Positions 1 to 7,153 of a DNA stretch of 7,153 nt are shown here, in pieces. The number at the start of each line of letters is the position of its first letter. Position 1 is the first letter of the stretch. The stretch comes from Phycisphaerales bacterium (lineage in GTDB: Bacteria > Planctomycetota > Phycisphaerae > Phycisphaerales > SM1A02): the NCBI GenBank assembly GCA_007127615.1, contig SKZB01000372.1, positions 1 to 7,153 on the forward strand, read 5' to 3'. Under the pieces are notes generated by a model. The model searched no databases. It saw nothing but the letters and a program-made list of their open reading frames with translations, and had not been told where the DNA came from. Position numbers and translations under genes: made by a program.

Positions 1-20
1 CCACAACATCCGTTCGACGA

Positions 21-1634
21 TCAGGAAATCGCGTCTTCGATCGGTTCCTCATCGTCCTTCAGTTCGGTCACGATGACATCGGTCGTCAGCATGAGTCCGG
101 CCACGGACGCGGCATTCTGCAGTGACGTGCGAACGACCATCGCCGGATCGATGATGCCGGCCTTGACGAGATCTTCGTACTCACCGGTCGCAGCATTGAA
201 ACCGTTGGCGCCCCGGGCGTCCTTGATCTTCTCGACGATGAGATCACCGTCGAAACCGGCGTTGGATGCAATCTGGTGAGCCGGTGCCTCGAGTGCGGCG
301 GCGATGATGTCGAAACCGATCTTCTCATCTCCGCGTGCGTTCTTGCGGCCTTGAAGCACGGCGTCGATCGCGCGGAGGCATGCGACCCCGCCGCCCGGCA
401 CGTACCCCTCCTTCGCGGCGGCGCGGGTTGCCGCCAGGGCATCATCAACGCGGTCCTTCCGTTCCTTCATCGCAATTTCCGTCGCGGCGCCGACGTTGAT
501 GATCGCCACGCCGCTGGTCAGCTTGGCGAGCCGTTCCTGCAGCTTTTCACGATCGTACTCGCTGGTCGAGCGTTCGATCTGTCTGGAGATCTGATCCGCG
601 CGGCCGGTGATGTCTTTCTTCTTGCCGGCACCCTGGATGATCGTCGTGTTATCCTTGGTAACGACGATCTTCTTGGCCTTGCCGAGTTCGGTCAGTTCGA
701 TGTCCTCGAGGTTGCGGCCGAGGTCTTCGGAGAAGAACGTGCCGCCGGTCAGCGTGGCGATGTCGCCGAGCATGGCCTTGCGGCGATCACCAAAGCCCGG
801 TGCTTTGACGGCACAAACGTTCAGTGAACCGCGCAGTTTGTTGATCACGAGCGCCGCGAGCGCTTCGCTCTCCACATCTTCGGCGATGATCAACAGCGGC
901 TTGCTCGAACCGGCCACTTTATTAAGTAGCGGCAGAAGGTCGGCCAGGTTCGCGATCTTCTTCTCAAAGATGAGAATGTTCGCATCCTCGAGGACGCACT
1001 CGGCCTTCTTGGGATCGGTCATGAAGTACGGCGAGAGGTAGCCCTTGTCGAACGCCATGCCCTCGACGTATTCGAGGGTGGTCTCCGCGGCTTTGCCCTC
1101 TTCGACTTCGACCACGCCATCCGCGCCAACCTTGTGGATCGCCTCGGCGATCAGGTCGCCGATTTCGGTATCGTGGTTGGCCGAGACGGTGGCAACCTTC
1201 TTGTAATCGTCCTTGCCCTTGCACTTGACGGCGAGCTTTTCGATCGATTCACCCGCGAGGCGTGCGGCCTCGTTGATGCCGCGCTGCACGGCGGCGGCGT
1301 TCGCGCCGACGGCGGTGTGCCGCAGCCCCTGCCGGTAGATCGCATCGGCGAGGACGACCGCGGCGGTCGTGCCGTCGCCGGCAATGTCGGCGGTCTTCTT
1401 GGCCACTTCGTTGACCATCTTCGCGCCCATGTTTTCAAAGGGCTGCGACAGTTCGACCTCCTTGGAGACGGAGACGCCGTCCTTGGTCACGGCCGGGCCG
1501 CCGAAGGATTTCTGCATCACGACGTTTCGACCGGTGGGCCCCATCGTGACGGCGACGGCGCGGGCGAGCTGGCTCACGCCGTTCTTGAATTCCACCTGTG
1601 CGGCGGTGTCGAATTTCATCTGTTTCGTTGACAT
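21..1634 (-). CDS. groEL: Chaperonin GroEL (Hsp60), paralogue without GGM tail
   Basis: This 537-residue group I chaperonin subunit forms ATP-driven rings that fold proteins in the cytoplasm with a GroES lid. The sequence is collinear with E. coli GroEL to about residue 400. The ATP-site GDGTT motif has Asp87, the catalytic Asp398 lies in RVDDAL, and GGG follows at 414-416. Apical contact residues Tyr199, Tyr203 and Phe204 are all present (GYLSPYF), as are the leucines of DLLPLL. The C-terminus is short and acidic ([11 protein letters not shown]) and lacks the flexible Gly-Gly-Met tail. At the inter-ring contact, His453 stands where E. coli has Arg452, and Asp462 where it has Glu461. I chose the ATG at 1634 because the N-terminus then has the usual family length; Met6 is an alternative, and neither start has a strong ribosome binding site. 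It is the last gene of the cluster, 85 bp after groES. Identification is certain; its specialised role relative to the other GroEL is unknown. Confidence 0.97.
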   Translation of the reverse strand: MSTKQMKFDTAAQVEFKNGVSQLARAVAVTMGPTGRNVVMQKSFGGPAVTKDGVSVSKEVELSQPFENMGAKMVNEVAKKTADIAGDGTTAAVVLADAIYRQGLRHTAVGANAAAVQRGINEAARLAGESIEKLAVKCKGKDDYKKVATVSANHDTEIGDLIAEAIHKVGADGVVEVEEGKAAETTLEYVEGMAFDKGYLSPYFMTDPKKAECVLEDANILIFEKKIANLADLLPLLNKVAGSSKPLLIIAEDVESEALAALVINKLRGSLNVCAVKAPGFGDRRKAMLGDIATLTGGTFFSEDLGRNLEDIELTELGKAKKIVVTKDNTTIIQGAGKKKDITGRADQISRQIERSTSEYDREKLQERLAKLTSGVAIINVGAATEIAMKERKDRVDDALAATRAAAKEGYVPGGGVACLRAIDAVLQGRKNARGDEKIGFDIIAAALEAPAHQIASNAGFDGDLIVEKIKDARGANGFNAATGEYEDLVKAGIIDPAMVVRTSLQNAASVAGLMLTTDVIVTELKDDEEPIEDAIS

Positions 1635-1682
1635 GTTGATTCAGTTCTCAGCAGTCAGGTGTTCTTGGTGAAGAATCTCAGA

Positions 1683-1700
1683 CCGGGGCGCAAGCCCCGG
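1683..1700 (-). other. GC-rich hairpin between groES and tail-less groEL
   Basis: Perfect 7-bp inverted repeat (arms CCGGGGC and GCCCCGG) around a 4-nt loop, starting about 20 nt after the groES stop on the transcribed strand. No T-run follows on the minus strand, so it is not a standard intrinsic terminator. It could protect a processed groES 3' end or partly attenuate transcription into the following groEL. The hairpin is seen directly; the role is inferred. Confidence 0.5.
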
Positions 1701-1719
1701 AGCGAGCATTCGATCGCGC

Positions 1720-2010
1720 TCAGCCCTCGATCACGCCGAGCAGTTCGCTCTCACGCATGATCATGTGCTGATTGCCTTTGATTTCGATTTCGGTGCCGGC
1801 GTACTTGCCGAAAAGAACGGTGTCGCCCTTCTTCACGTTGCACGTGGAGCGTTTGCCGTTTTCAAGCAGCTTTCCGGGGCCGACCGCGACGACCTTGCCC
1901 TGCATCGGTCGTTCCTTGGCCGACTCGGGCAGGTACAGACCGGTTTTGGTTTTCTTCTCCGGCTCGACGGGCTTGATCACGATGCGATCTTCAAGAGGTT
2001 TGACGGACAT
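1720..2010 (-). CDS. groES: Co-chaperonin GroES (Hsp10)
   Basis: This 96-residue subunit of the heptameric GroES lid caps GroEL rings and is the normal length for the family. Family signatures are PLEDRIVIKP at the start, the mobile loop around residues 17-33, the VVAVGPGKLLENGKR roof-loop region, and the closing GDTVLFGKYAGTEIEIKG and ESELLGVIE motifs. The mobile-loop tip, which inserts into the GroEL apical groove, reads TGLYLPES instead of the common GGIVLP type, so the hydrophobic tripeptide is Leu-Tyr-Leu. The ATG at 2010 has a good ribosome binding site, GGAGAG, ending 7 nt upstream (2018-2023). It is the only groES in the window and lies between two groEL genes, so it may serve both. 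The unusual gene order puts it 143 bp downstream of one groEL and 85 bp upstream of the other. Confidence 0.97.
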   Translation of the reverse strand: MSVKPLEDRIVIKPVEPEKKTKTGLYLPESAKERPMQGKVVAVGPGKLLENGKRSTCNVKKGDTVLFGKYAGTEIEIKGNQHMIMRESELLGVIEG

Positions 2011-2063
2011 TGTTGGTCTCTCCGAGGTTGAGTCTGATCAGTTCAATCATGAATGCTTTGAAG

Positions 2064-2096
2064 CCGGACCCGACGGCCAAAGGGCGGAAGGTCCGG
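2064..2096 (-). other. Inverted repeat in spacer upstream of groES
   Basis: Perfect 7-bp arms CCGGACC (2064-2070) and GGTCCGG (2090-2096) enclose 19 nt, within which a short GCC/GGC pairing is possible. It lies in the transcribed spacer between the GGM-tailed groEL and groES, about 55 nt before the groES start. There is no T-run on either side. It could be an RNA structure that modulates groES expression or an operator for a groES promoter. The role is inferred. Confidence 0.4.
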
Positions 2097-2119
2097 GGTG
2101 GTGGTCCTGTCTCTCACCG

Positions 2120-2149
2120 CCACGCGTTCGGGCAGATGGCCCCGCGTGG
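2120..2149 (-). terminator. Possible terminator or processing hairpin after first groEL
   Basis: A two-part hairpin begins 4 bases after the stop of the GGM-tailed groEL. The outer 7-bp stem is CCACGCG (2120-2126) with CGCGTGG (2143-2149). The inner 4-bp stem is GGGC (2130-2133) with GCCC (2139-2142) around a 5-nt loop, with a 3-nt bulge on one side only. The position directly after the stop codon fits termination or mRNA protection. No T-tract follows, so readthrough into groES is likely and intrinsic termination is uncertain. Confidence 0.4.
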
Positions 2150-2153
2150 GATG

Positions 2154-3860
<1,707 letters not shown>

Positions 3861-3870
3861 AATTGACGAT

Positions 3871-3876
3871 CTCCTC
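3871..3876 (-). promoter_or_regulatory. Ribosome binding site of the first groEL
   Basis: GAGGAG on the minus strand, 10 nt before the ATG at 3860. It decides the start in favour of MAVKEL over the upstream in-frame ATG at 3923. Confidence 0.75.
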
Positions 3877-3883
3877 ACTGTGG

Positions 3884-3912
3884 TGATGGGATTGACGTAT
3901 CTCGTCTTCAAA
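3884..3912 (-). promoter_or_regulatory. Weak sigma-32-like promoter candidate
   Basis: On the minus strand TTTGAAG (3912-3906) is followed after 15 nt by CCCATCA (3890-3884). The E. coli heat-shock consensus is about CTTGAAA, 11-16 nt, then CCCCATNT, so both boxes match partly and the spacing fits. Transcription would start just before the ribosome binding site, giving a very short leader. Whether this organism uses an RpoH-type sigma factor is unknown, and the match may be chance. Confidence 0.25.
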
Positions 3913-3936
3913 CGGGCTTCCAACGAGCTTCAAACG
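3904..3936 (-). repeat. Three tandem 11-bp direct repeats upstream of groEL
   Basis: Three consecutive 11-bp units at 3904-3914, 3915-3925 and 3926-3936 share CTTC(A/C)AACG on the plus strand (CGTT(T/G)GAAG on the minus strand). Eight of eleven positions are identical in all three. The period is close to one helical turn, so a protein bound to each unit would sit on one DNA face. They lie 44-76 bp upstream of the groEL start, and the nearest unit overlaps the sigma-32-like -35 box. They look like an operator or activator array; this role is inferred. Confidence 0.6.
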
Positions 3937-3976
3937 GCGCGCAGCCGTCGCCGGGGCGCCGTCGCGAACAGATAGT

Positions 3977-4004
3977 GAAGGATCAAATTCCGCGCCAATC
4001 CTTC
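3977..4004. other. 7-bp inverted repeat in groEL upstream region
   Basis: Perfect arms GAAGGAT (3977-3983) and ATCCTTC (3998-4004) are separated by 14 bp, so their centres lie 21 bp apart, two helical turns. This could be a dimeric operator or a leader hairpin, depending on where transcription starts. It is not the CIRCE sequence. Arms this short can arise by chance. Confidence 0.3.
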
Positions 4005-4035
4005 GCCGTGTCGTCACGAGCCGGCGAAACGACGC

Positions 4036-4064
4036 AAACTACTGAAATATATGGATTTACAAGA
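4036..4064 (-). promoter_or_regulatory. AT-rich island, possible upstream groEL promoter
   Basis: This is a conspicuous AT-rich stretch in a GC-rich window, in the 291-bp space between the zinc-ribbon gene and the first groEL. On the minus strand it holds TATATT (4051-4046), a plausible -10 box. No good -35 box lies 16-18 bp upstream. If used, it would give a leader of about 180 nt carrying the inverted repeat and the 11-bp repeats. I see no gene in 3861-4151. Confidence 0.25.
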
Positions 4065-4116
4065 CAAGCGACCCATCGAACGGACCGCCCTTCCGCGCCG
4101 CCGCCTGACACGCTCG

Positions 4117-4152
4117 GCCCCGGCGGCCGGGGCATCTGCCAAGCTGGCAGAT
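4117..4152 (-). terminator. Two abutting hairpins at the end of the zinc-ribbon gene
   Basis: Two perfect stem-loops sit back to back. The first is GCCCCGG (4117-4123) with CCGGGGC (4127-4133) around 3 nt. The second is ATCTGCCA (4134-4141) with TGGCAGAT (4145-4152) around 3 nt. No base separates them, and the second overlaps the last base of the zinc-ribbon stop codon. The location fits a 3'-end structure or factor-assisted terminator insulating the chaperonin promoter region from this upstream gene. There is no T-run, so simple intrinsic termination is not shown. Confidence 0.5.
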
Positions 4153-5141
4153 CAGCCGCCCGGGGATGGCGGTTCCGGATTGATCCCACCGGAAGGGCCG
4201 CGGGGATTCGGTTCGACGAGCCGTTCCAGCACGGGCGGGGGCTTGCGCAATGACCGGCGAATCCACCACGCGTTGACGAGAAGATAGGCAAGCCCGATGA
4301 GCACCATCAGCATCGAGACCCAACTCACCACCTGACCCAGCGTGGCCATCACGGCGAAGGGTTCAATGGTCAGTCCGATCAGCCGAAAGACACTGCCCAC
4401 CATGATTCCGACGGAGGCGGCGACCATCGGCTCGATCCCCTGGCGACCGCCGCGGGCCTGGCGGTATTCGCGGCTGCGCTGGCCGATCAGATCGATCACG
4501 CTGCCCAGGGACCGCAGGCCGGCAATGGCGATCATCGCCATCAGCGCGTGGAACAGCGCGCGGATCACGATGCCCTCGGCATCCTGCGGCATGGTGCCCA
4601 ACTCCAACTGCATCCGCTGGCAGATCCAGTAGAGCATGGAAATCAATGCCAGCGCACTGATCGACCACGACAGAATCCGAACCGGTTTCACCACCGGGCG
4701 GTCGGCTTCCAGTCGCTCCGCCGGCTTGAAGGCGATCGGCGACCAGAGCGCGGCGAGGGCGAGGATCATCCCGATCAGCGGCGCTTCAAAAACGACGAAT
4801 CGGACGATCCCGCCGCCGCGGATCAAACCGGCCCCCTGCAGATGGATCAGCGTCACCTGCACGCAGAGCAGAAGCACAAAGAGAAATGCGGCGGACATCA
4901 GCCAGAGAAGGCCGGCCCCCACGCGGCGCGGGTTCCGAATGCGGGGCAGTTTCGACGCGGCCGGATCGATCAGGTGCAGAATCGTGAGCCACGCATCCAG
5001 ACCGCATTCCGGACACTTCCGGTCCAGGCGCAGGCCGCGCAAGTCGTAGGAGCAGCGACGACAGAGCACCGACCGACGAACCCGCAGGTCAGCCAGTTCA
5101 CGGGGTTCAAGGGATGATCCGGACCCATGCTCCGAGGTCAT
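4152..5141 (-). CDS. Zinc-ribbon multi-pass membrane protein, function unknown
   Basis: This 329-residue protein combines an N-terminal zinc ribbon with a membrane domain. Cys27-X2-Cys30 and Cys43-X2-Cys46 form the ribbon, in the context CRRCSYDLRGL and CPECG, a pattern I associate with many planctomycete membrane proteins. About six hydrophobic helices follow, near residues 74-99, 112-134, 155-174, 193-219, 240-261 and 265-294. The end is a Pro/Gly-rich cytosolic-looking tail. There is no signal peptide, so the ribbon is probably cytoplasmic. I chose the ATG at 5141, with GGAAAGG shortly upstream; a TTG directly before it would add one residue. The gene is divergent from the MoxR gene and convergent with nothing, and it reads toward the groEL promoter region on the same strand. 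I cannot name a function. The ribbon might bind metal, nucleic acid or a partner protein. Confidence 0.85.
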   Translation of the reverse strand: MTSEHGSGSSLEPRELADLRVRRSVLCRRCSYDLRGLRLDRKCPECGLDAWLTILHLIDPAASKLPRIRNPRRVGAGLLWLMSAAFLFVLLLCVQVTLIHLQGAGLIRGGGIVRFVVFEAPLIGMILALAALWSPIAFKPAERLEADRPVVKPVRILSWSISALALISMLYWICQRMQLELGTMPQDAEGIVIRALFHALMAMIAIAGLRSLGSVIDLIGQRSREYRQARGGRQGIEPMVAASVGIMVGSVFRLIGLTIEPFAVMATLGQVVSWVSMLMVLIGLAYLLVNAWWIRRSLRKPPPVLERLVEPNPRGPSGGINPEPPSPGG

Positions 5142-5311
5142 CAACGCCCTTTCCGGACAAACCGCTTATGCTACTCGGAAACCGAAGCTGCGCCCGCAGC
5201 GAAAGGGACCGCAGGTCCGATCGCACCGGCGGCTTCCGCTAGCGACCGAAATCGGGTGTCCGCCGCACCAACGCCACGTCTGAACTTTCCCAACACGATC
5301 GATTCTCAAAC
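5142..5311. promoter_or_regulatory. Divergent intergenic region, zinc-ribbon gene and MoxR gene
   Basis: This 170-bp space must hold the start signals for both divergent genes. On the plus strand TATGCT (5167-5172) could be a -10 box, but no matching -35 box is seen. Two small inverted repeats follow one another: GCTGC/GCAGC with a 4-nt loop (5187-5200) and GGACC/GGTCC with a 3-nt loop (5206-5218). They could form leader structures or a regulator site for the MoxR unit. No clear ribosome binding site precedes the MoxR ATG. Confidence 0.35.
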
Positions 5312-6244
5312 ATGCCGATCCGCGCTATCCAACGCCTCCGTGAGAACATTACCTCGGTGTACATGGGGAACATGGCGGCGGTGGACCGCGTTCTCACCTG
5401 CCTGCTCGCGCGCGGCCACGTGCTGATCGAAGACGTACCGGGCGTGGGCAAGACGGTGCTGGCGCGGGCGATGGCCAAATCGGTTCGCTGTTCGTTCTCG
5501 CGCGTCCAGTGCACGCCGGACCTTCTGCCCGCCGATATCATCGGCGTAACGGTGTACAACCGCCAGGAGAACTCCTTCGACTTCCGGCCCGGTCCGATCT
5601 TCAACAACATCCTGCTCGCGGACGAGATCAATCGAACCACGCCGCGAACCCAGTCGGCACTGCTCGAAGCGATGAGTGAAACCACGGTCTCGATCGAAGG
5701 TGAGGTTCGCGAACTTCCGCTTCCGTTCATGGTGATTGCGACGCAGAATCCCTACGAGTTCGAGGGGACGTACTTTCTGCCGGAAAACCAGCTCGACCGC
5801 TTCCTCATGCGTTTGAACCTCGGCTATCCCGCACCCGATGATGAATCGCGCATCATCAACAAACAGCCGGCCCGCACTTCGCTGAACGATCTCGAACCGG
5901 TGCTCACGAGCGAAGAAGTGATCGAACTTCAGAACCAGGTCGATCGGGTCAGGATGGATCAGTCGCTGGTCGATTATGTGATTGCGCTCGCGACGGCCAC
6001 GCGGGAGAACGAAAATCTTCAGATCGGGATCAGCCCGCGCGGTTCGCTGGCCCTCTCGCAGGCCGCCCGCGCCACCGCGGTGATGAACGACCGGAATTAC
6101 TGTATCCCCGAGGACATCGTCTCCAACGTCGTTCCCGTCTGCGCGCACCGGGTCATCAGCAAGACCTACATGCACGCGGGCGACACGGCCACGACGCGCC
6201 GCATCGTCCAGCAGGTTCTCGAAACCGTTCCCAGTCCGGCGTAA
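5312..6244 (+). CDS. MoxR-family AAA+ ATPase
   Basis: This 310-residue cytoplasmic AAA+ ATPase of the MoxR family is close to the usual 310-340 residues. It has Walker A EDVPGVGKT (40-48, Lys47), Walker B ILLADEIN (100-107, Asp104 and Glu105), sensor 1 IATQNP (142-147, Asn146), the ENQLDRF arginine-finger region (Arg163) and sensor 2 in SPRGS (Arg243). The strings NRTTPRTQSALLEAM and EFEGTYFLPENQLDRF are typical of the family. MoxR proteins are thought to act as chaperones that activate or assemble partner complexes, often with von Willebrand-type proteins such as DUF58. The ATG at 5312 keeps the usual N-terminal helix before Walker A. No strong ribosome binding site is visible. The next gene starts 9 bp later, so the two are probably one operon. 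The substrate cannot be told from the sequence. Confidence 0.95.
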   Translation: MPIRAIQRLRENITSVYMGNMAAVDRVLTCLLARGHVLIEDVPGVGKTVLARAMAKSVRCSFSRVQCTPDLLPADIIGVTVYNRQENSFDFRPGPIFNNILLADEINRTTPRTQSALLEAMSETTVSIEGEVRELPLPFMVIATQNPYEFEGTYFLPENQLDRFLMRLNLGYPAPDDESRIINKQPARTSLNDLEPVLTSEEVIELQNQVDRVRMDQSLVDYVIALATATRENENLQIGISPRGSLALSQAARATAVMNDRNYCIPEDIVSNVVPVCAHRVISKTYMHAGDTATTRRIVQQVLETVPSPA

Positions 6245-6253
6245 CGCAGATTC

Positions 6254-7153
6254 ATGAGTCAACTCGCCCGACCATCCGGTGCTTCAGGCCGCGGCTCCGC
6301 CCCGACAAAGGTGCTGCTCGTTCGCCAGCCGATGAAATCGGTGCGCAGCCGGGACCTGGCCGATCCCCTGCCGGTCCGGCTCGCGCTCGGCATCATCATC
6401 GCCCTCGGCACCGTGTTCCTGCTCTGGCTGACCGGCACGCTCGGGCTCACCTTCGGCTTCGCCCGGTCGCTGGGCTTGCCGGGTCTGCAGCATGAACAGG
6501 GACCGTGGCCCGGCGGCTTGATCTTCGGTCTGGACATGCTCATCCACCTGCCCGCTTCGATTCTGCGCACCGGACTGGTCTCCCCGCTCTGGCTCCTGCT
6601 CGGCTTCGCCATGCTCTGCCTTCCCGCCGCCGGCCTGGCCGCCGCGCGCCCGCTGACGCCCGGCGGGCCGAAGCCGTCATCCCTCACCGTGGTGTTTTCC
6701 AACGTCGGGGCCATCGCCGCCGGTCTGTTCAGTGTCGCCGCGATCACCTGGACCTTGCTTCCACTTCGGTTGGAGATGCTTCAACCCGTACCGCGAGCCG
6801 CGTCGGCGGTTGAAGAGTGGCTGGAGATGACGCGCTTCATCGCCGGACTGGACGCCTTTTTCCTCGCCACGCTCGCGCTGTGGGTCGTGCTCGCGATGCG
6901 GCTGGCGATCGCGCGCTGGCTGCGGGCGCTCATCGTGCCGGCGGTCATCCTGGCGCTTCTGTTCGCCGGCCTGGGTTTTACGGTCAGCCAGGGCTCGGCC
7001 GCGCGGGTTCTGACGCCGATGCCGGTGCTGATCGACGCCGAGGCCGCCGAGACCGAAGACCAACGCCGGCTGCTGATCGGAGAGAGCGCGCGGGGTCCGG
7101 TCGTCGTTCGCCGATCGGGCGACGGACTGGCGGTCCGCGTCGAACCGACGCTC
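6254..7153 (+). CDS. Multi-pass membrane protein, 3' end outside window
   Basis: I translated an open frame of 300 codons from the ATG at 6254, without a stop, to the window edge, so the C-terminus is missing. A basic N-terminal segment of about 40 residues is followed by five probable helices near 43-66, 109-131, 142-169, 195-221 and 225-247. A hydrophilic part begins after residue 250 (EAAETEDQRR, then ESARGPVVVRR). The gene follows the MoxR ATPase by 9 bp on the same strand, which implies co-transcription and a functional link, perhaps as a membrane-bound partner or target. I do not recognise the family. It does not resemble the DUF58 protein usually found beside MoxR, at least in the visible part, although such a gene could follow outside the window. 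Amino-acid composition, rich in Ala, Leu and Gly, is normal for this GC-rich genome. Confidence 0.8.
   Translation, partial: MSQLARPSGASGRGSAPTKVLLVRQPMKSVRSRDLADPLPVRLALGIIIALGTVFLLWLTGTLGLTFGFARSLGLPGLQHEQGPWPGGLIFGLDMLIHLPASILRTGLVSPLWLLLGFAMLCLPAAGLAAARPLTPGGPKPSSLTVVFSNVGAIAAGLFSVAAITWTLLPLRLEMLQPVPRAASAVEEWLEMTRFIAGLDAFFLATLALWVVLAMRLAIARWLRALIVPAVILALLFAGLGFTVSQGSAARVLTPMPVLIDAEAAETEDQRRLLIGESARGPVVVRRSGDGLAVRVEPTL

Noticed and set aside
3861..3923. N-terminal extension of the GGM-tailed GroEL to an in-frame ATG at 3923
   Set aside because: The added 21 residues have no family counterpart, would overlap the 11-bp repeats, and the ATG at 3860 has a good ribosome binding site.
3861..4151. 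CIRCE operator (HrcA site) upstream of groEL
   Set aside because: I searched by eye for TTAGCACTC and GAGTGCTAA forms on both strands and found none or a near match.
5142..5144. TTG start one codon before the zinc-ribbon ATG
   Set aside because: The ATG at 5141 is better spaced from the GGAAAGG motif, and ATG is the more usual start.
5306..6262. Long minus-strand open frame opposite the MoxR gene
   Set aside because: It mirrors the MoxR coding sequence, which has all AAA+ motifs; long antisense frames are common in GC-rich DNA.
6259..7063. Minus-strand open frames opposite the last gene
   Set aside because: The plus-strand frame from 6254 is open for 300 codons with clear membrane helices and follows MoxR by 9 bp; the antisense frames are compositionally odd and show no motif.

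Overview
The window looks like a chromosomal segment of a GC-rich planctomycete (Planctomycetota, possibly a Phycisphaerae relative). The best clue is the membrane protein at 4152-5141. Its N-terminal zinc ribbon contains the strings YDLRGL and CPECG, which I associate with a large group of planctomycete membrane proteins. Two different groEL genes in one cluster and a MoxR ATPase next to a multi-pass membrane protein fit that lineage. The class-level placement is an inference.

Left part (1-3860, all minus strand): a chaperonin cluster transcribed in the order groEL with a GGM tail (3860-2154), groES (2010-1720), groEL without a GGM tail (1634-21). The only groES lies between two divergent groEL paralogues. 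The 143-bp and 85-bp spacers hold GC-rich hairpins without T-runs, so partial termination or RNA processing could set separate levels for the three products. The tail-less GroEL keeps the canonical substrate and GroES-contact residues of E. coli GroEL. The GGM-tailed one has an Asn at the Tyr203 position and a Lys at the Glu461 inter-ring position.

Middle part (3861-4151): an intergenic control region. Next to the first groEL are a clear ribosome binding site, a weak sigma-32-like promoter match, and three tandem 11-bp direct repeats spaced one helical turn apart. Further out are an inverted repeat and an AT-rich island. No CIRCE operator (the HrcA site) is visible. Two abutting perfect hairpins mark the 3' end of the neighbouring zinc-ribbon gene.

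Right part (4152-7153): the zinc-ribbon membrane protein gene (minus strand) is divergent from a two-gene plus-strand unit: a MoxR-family AAA+ ATPase (5312-6244) and, 9 bp later, a membrane protein with about five helices that runs off the window end (6254-7153). MoxR ATPases usually work with a von Willebrand/DUF58-type partner encoded next door. Here the adjacent gene is a membrane protein I do not recognise.

I found no mobile element, CRISPR array, tRNA or rRNA. The most unusual content is the groEL-groES-groEL cluster with its two specialised subunits and its undescribed-looking promoter repeats. I see no evidence for a wholly new defence or metabolic system.
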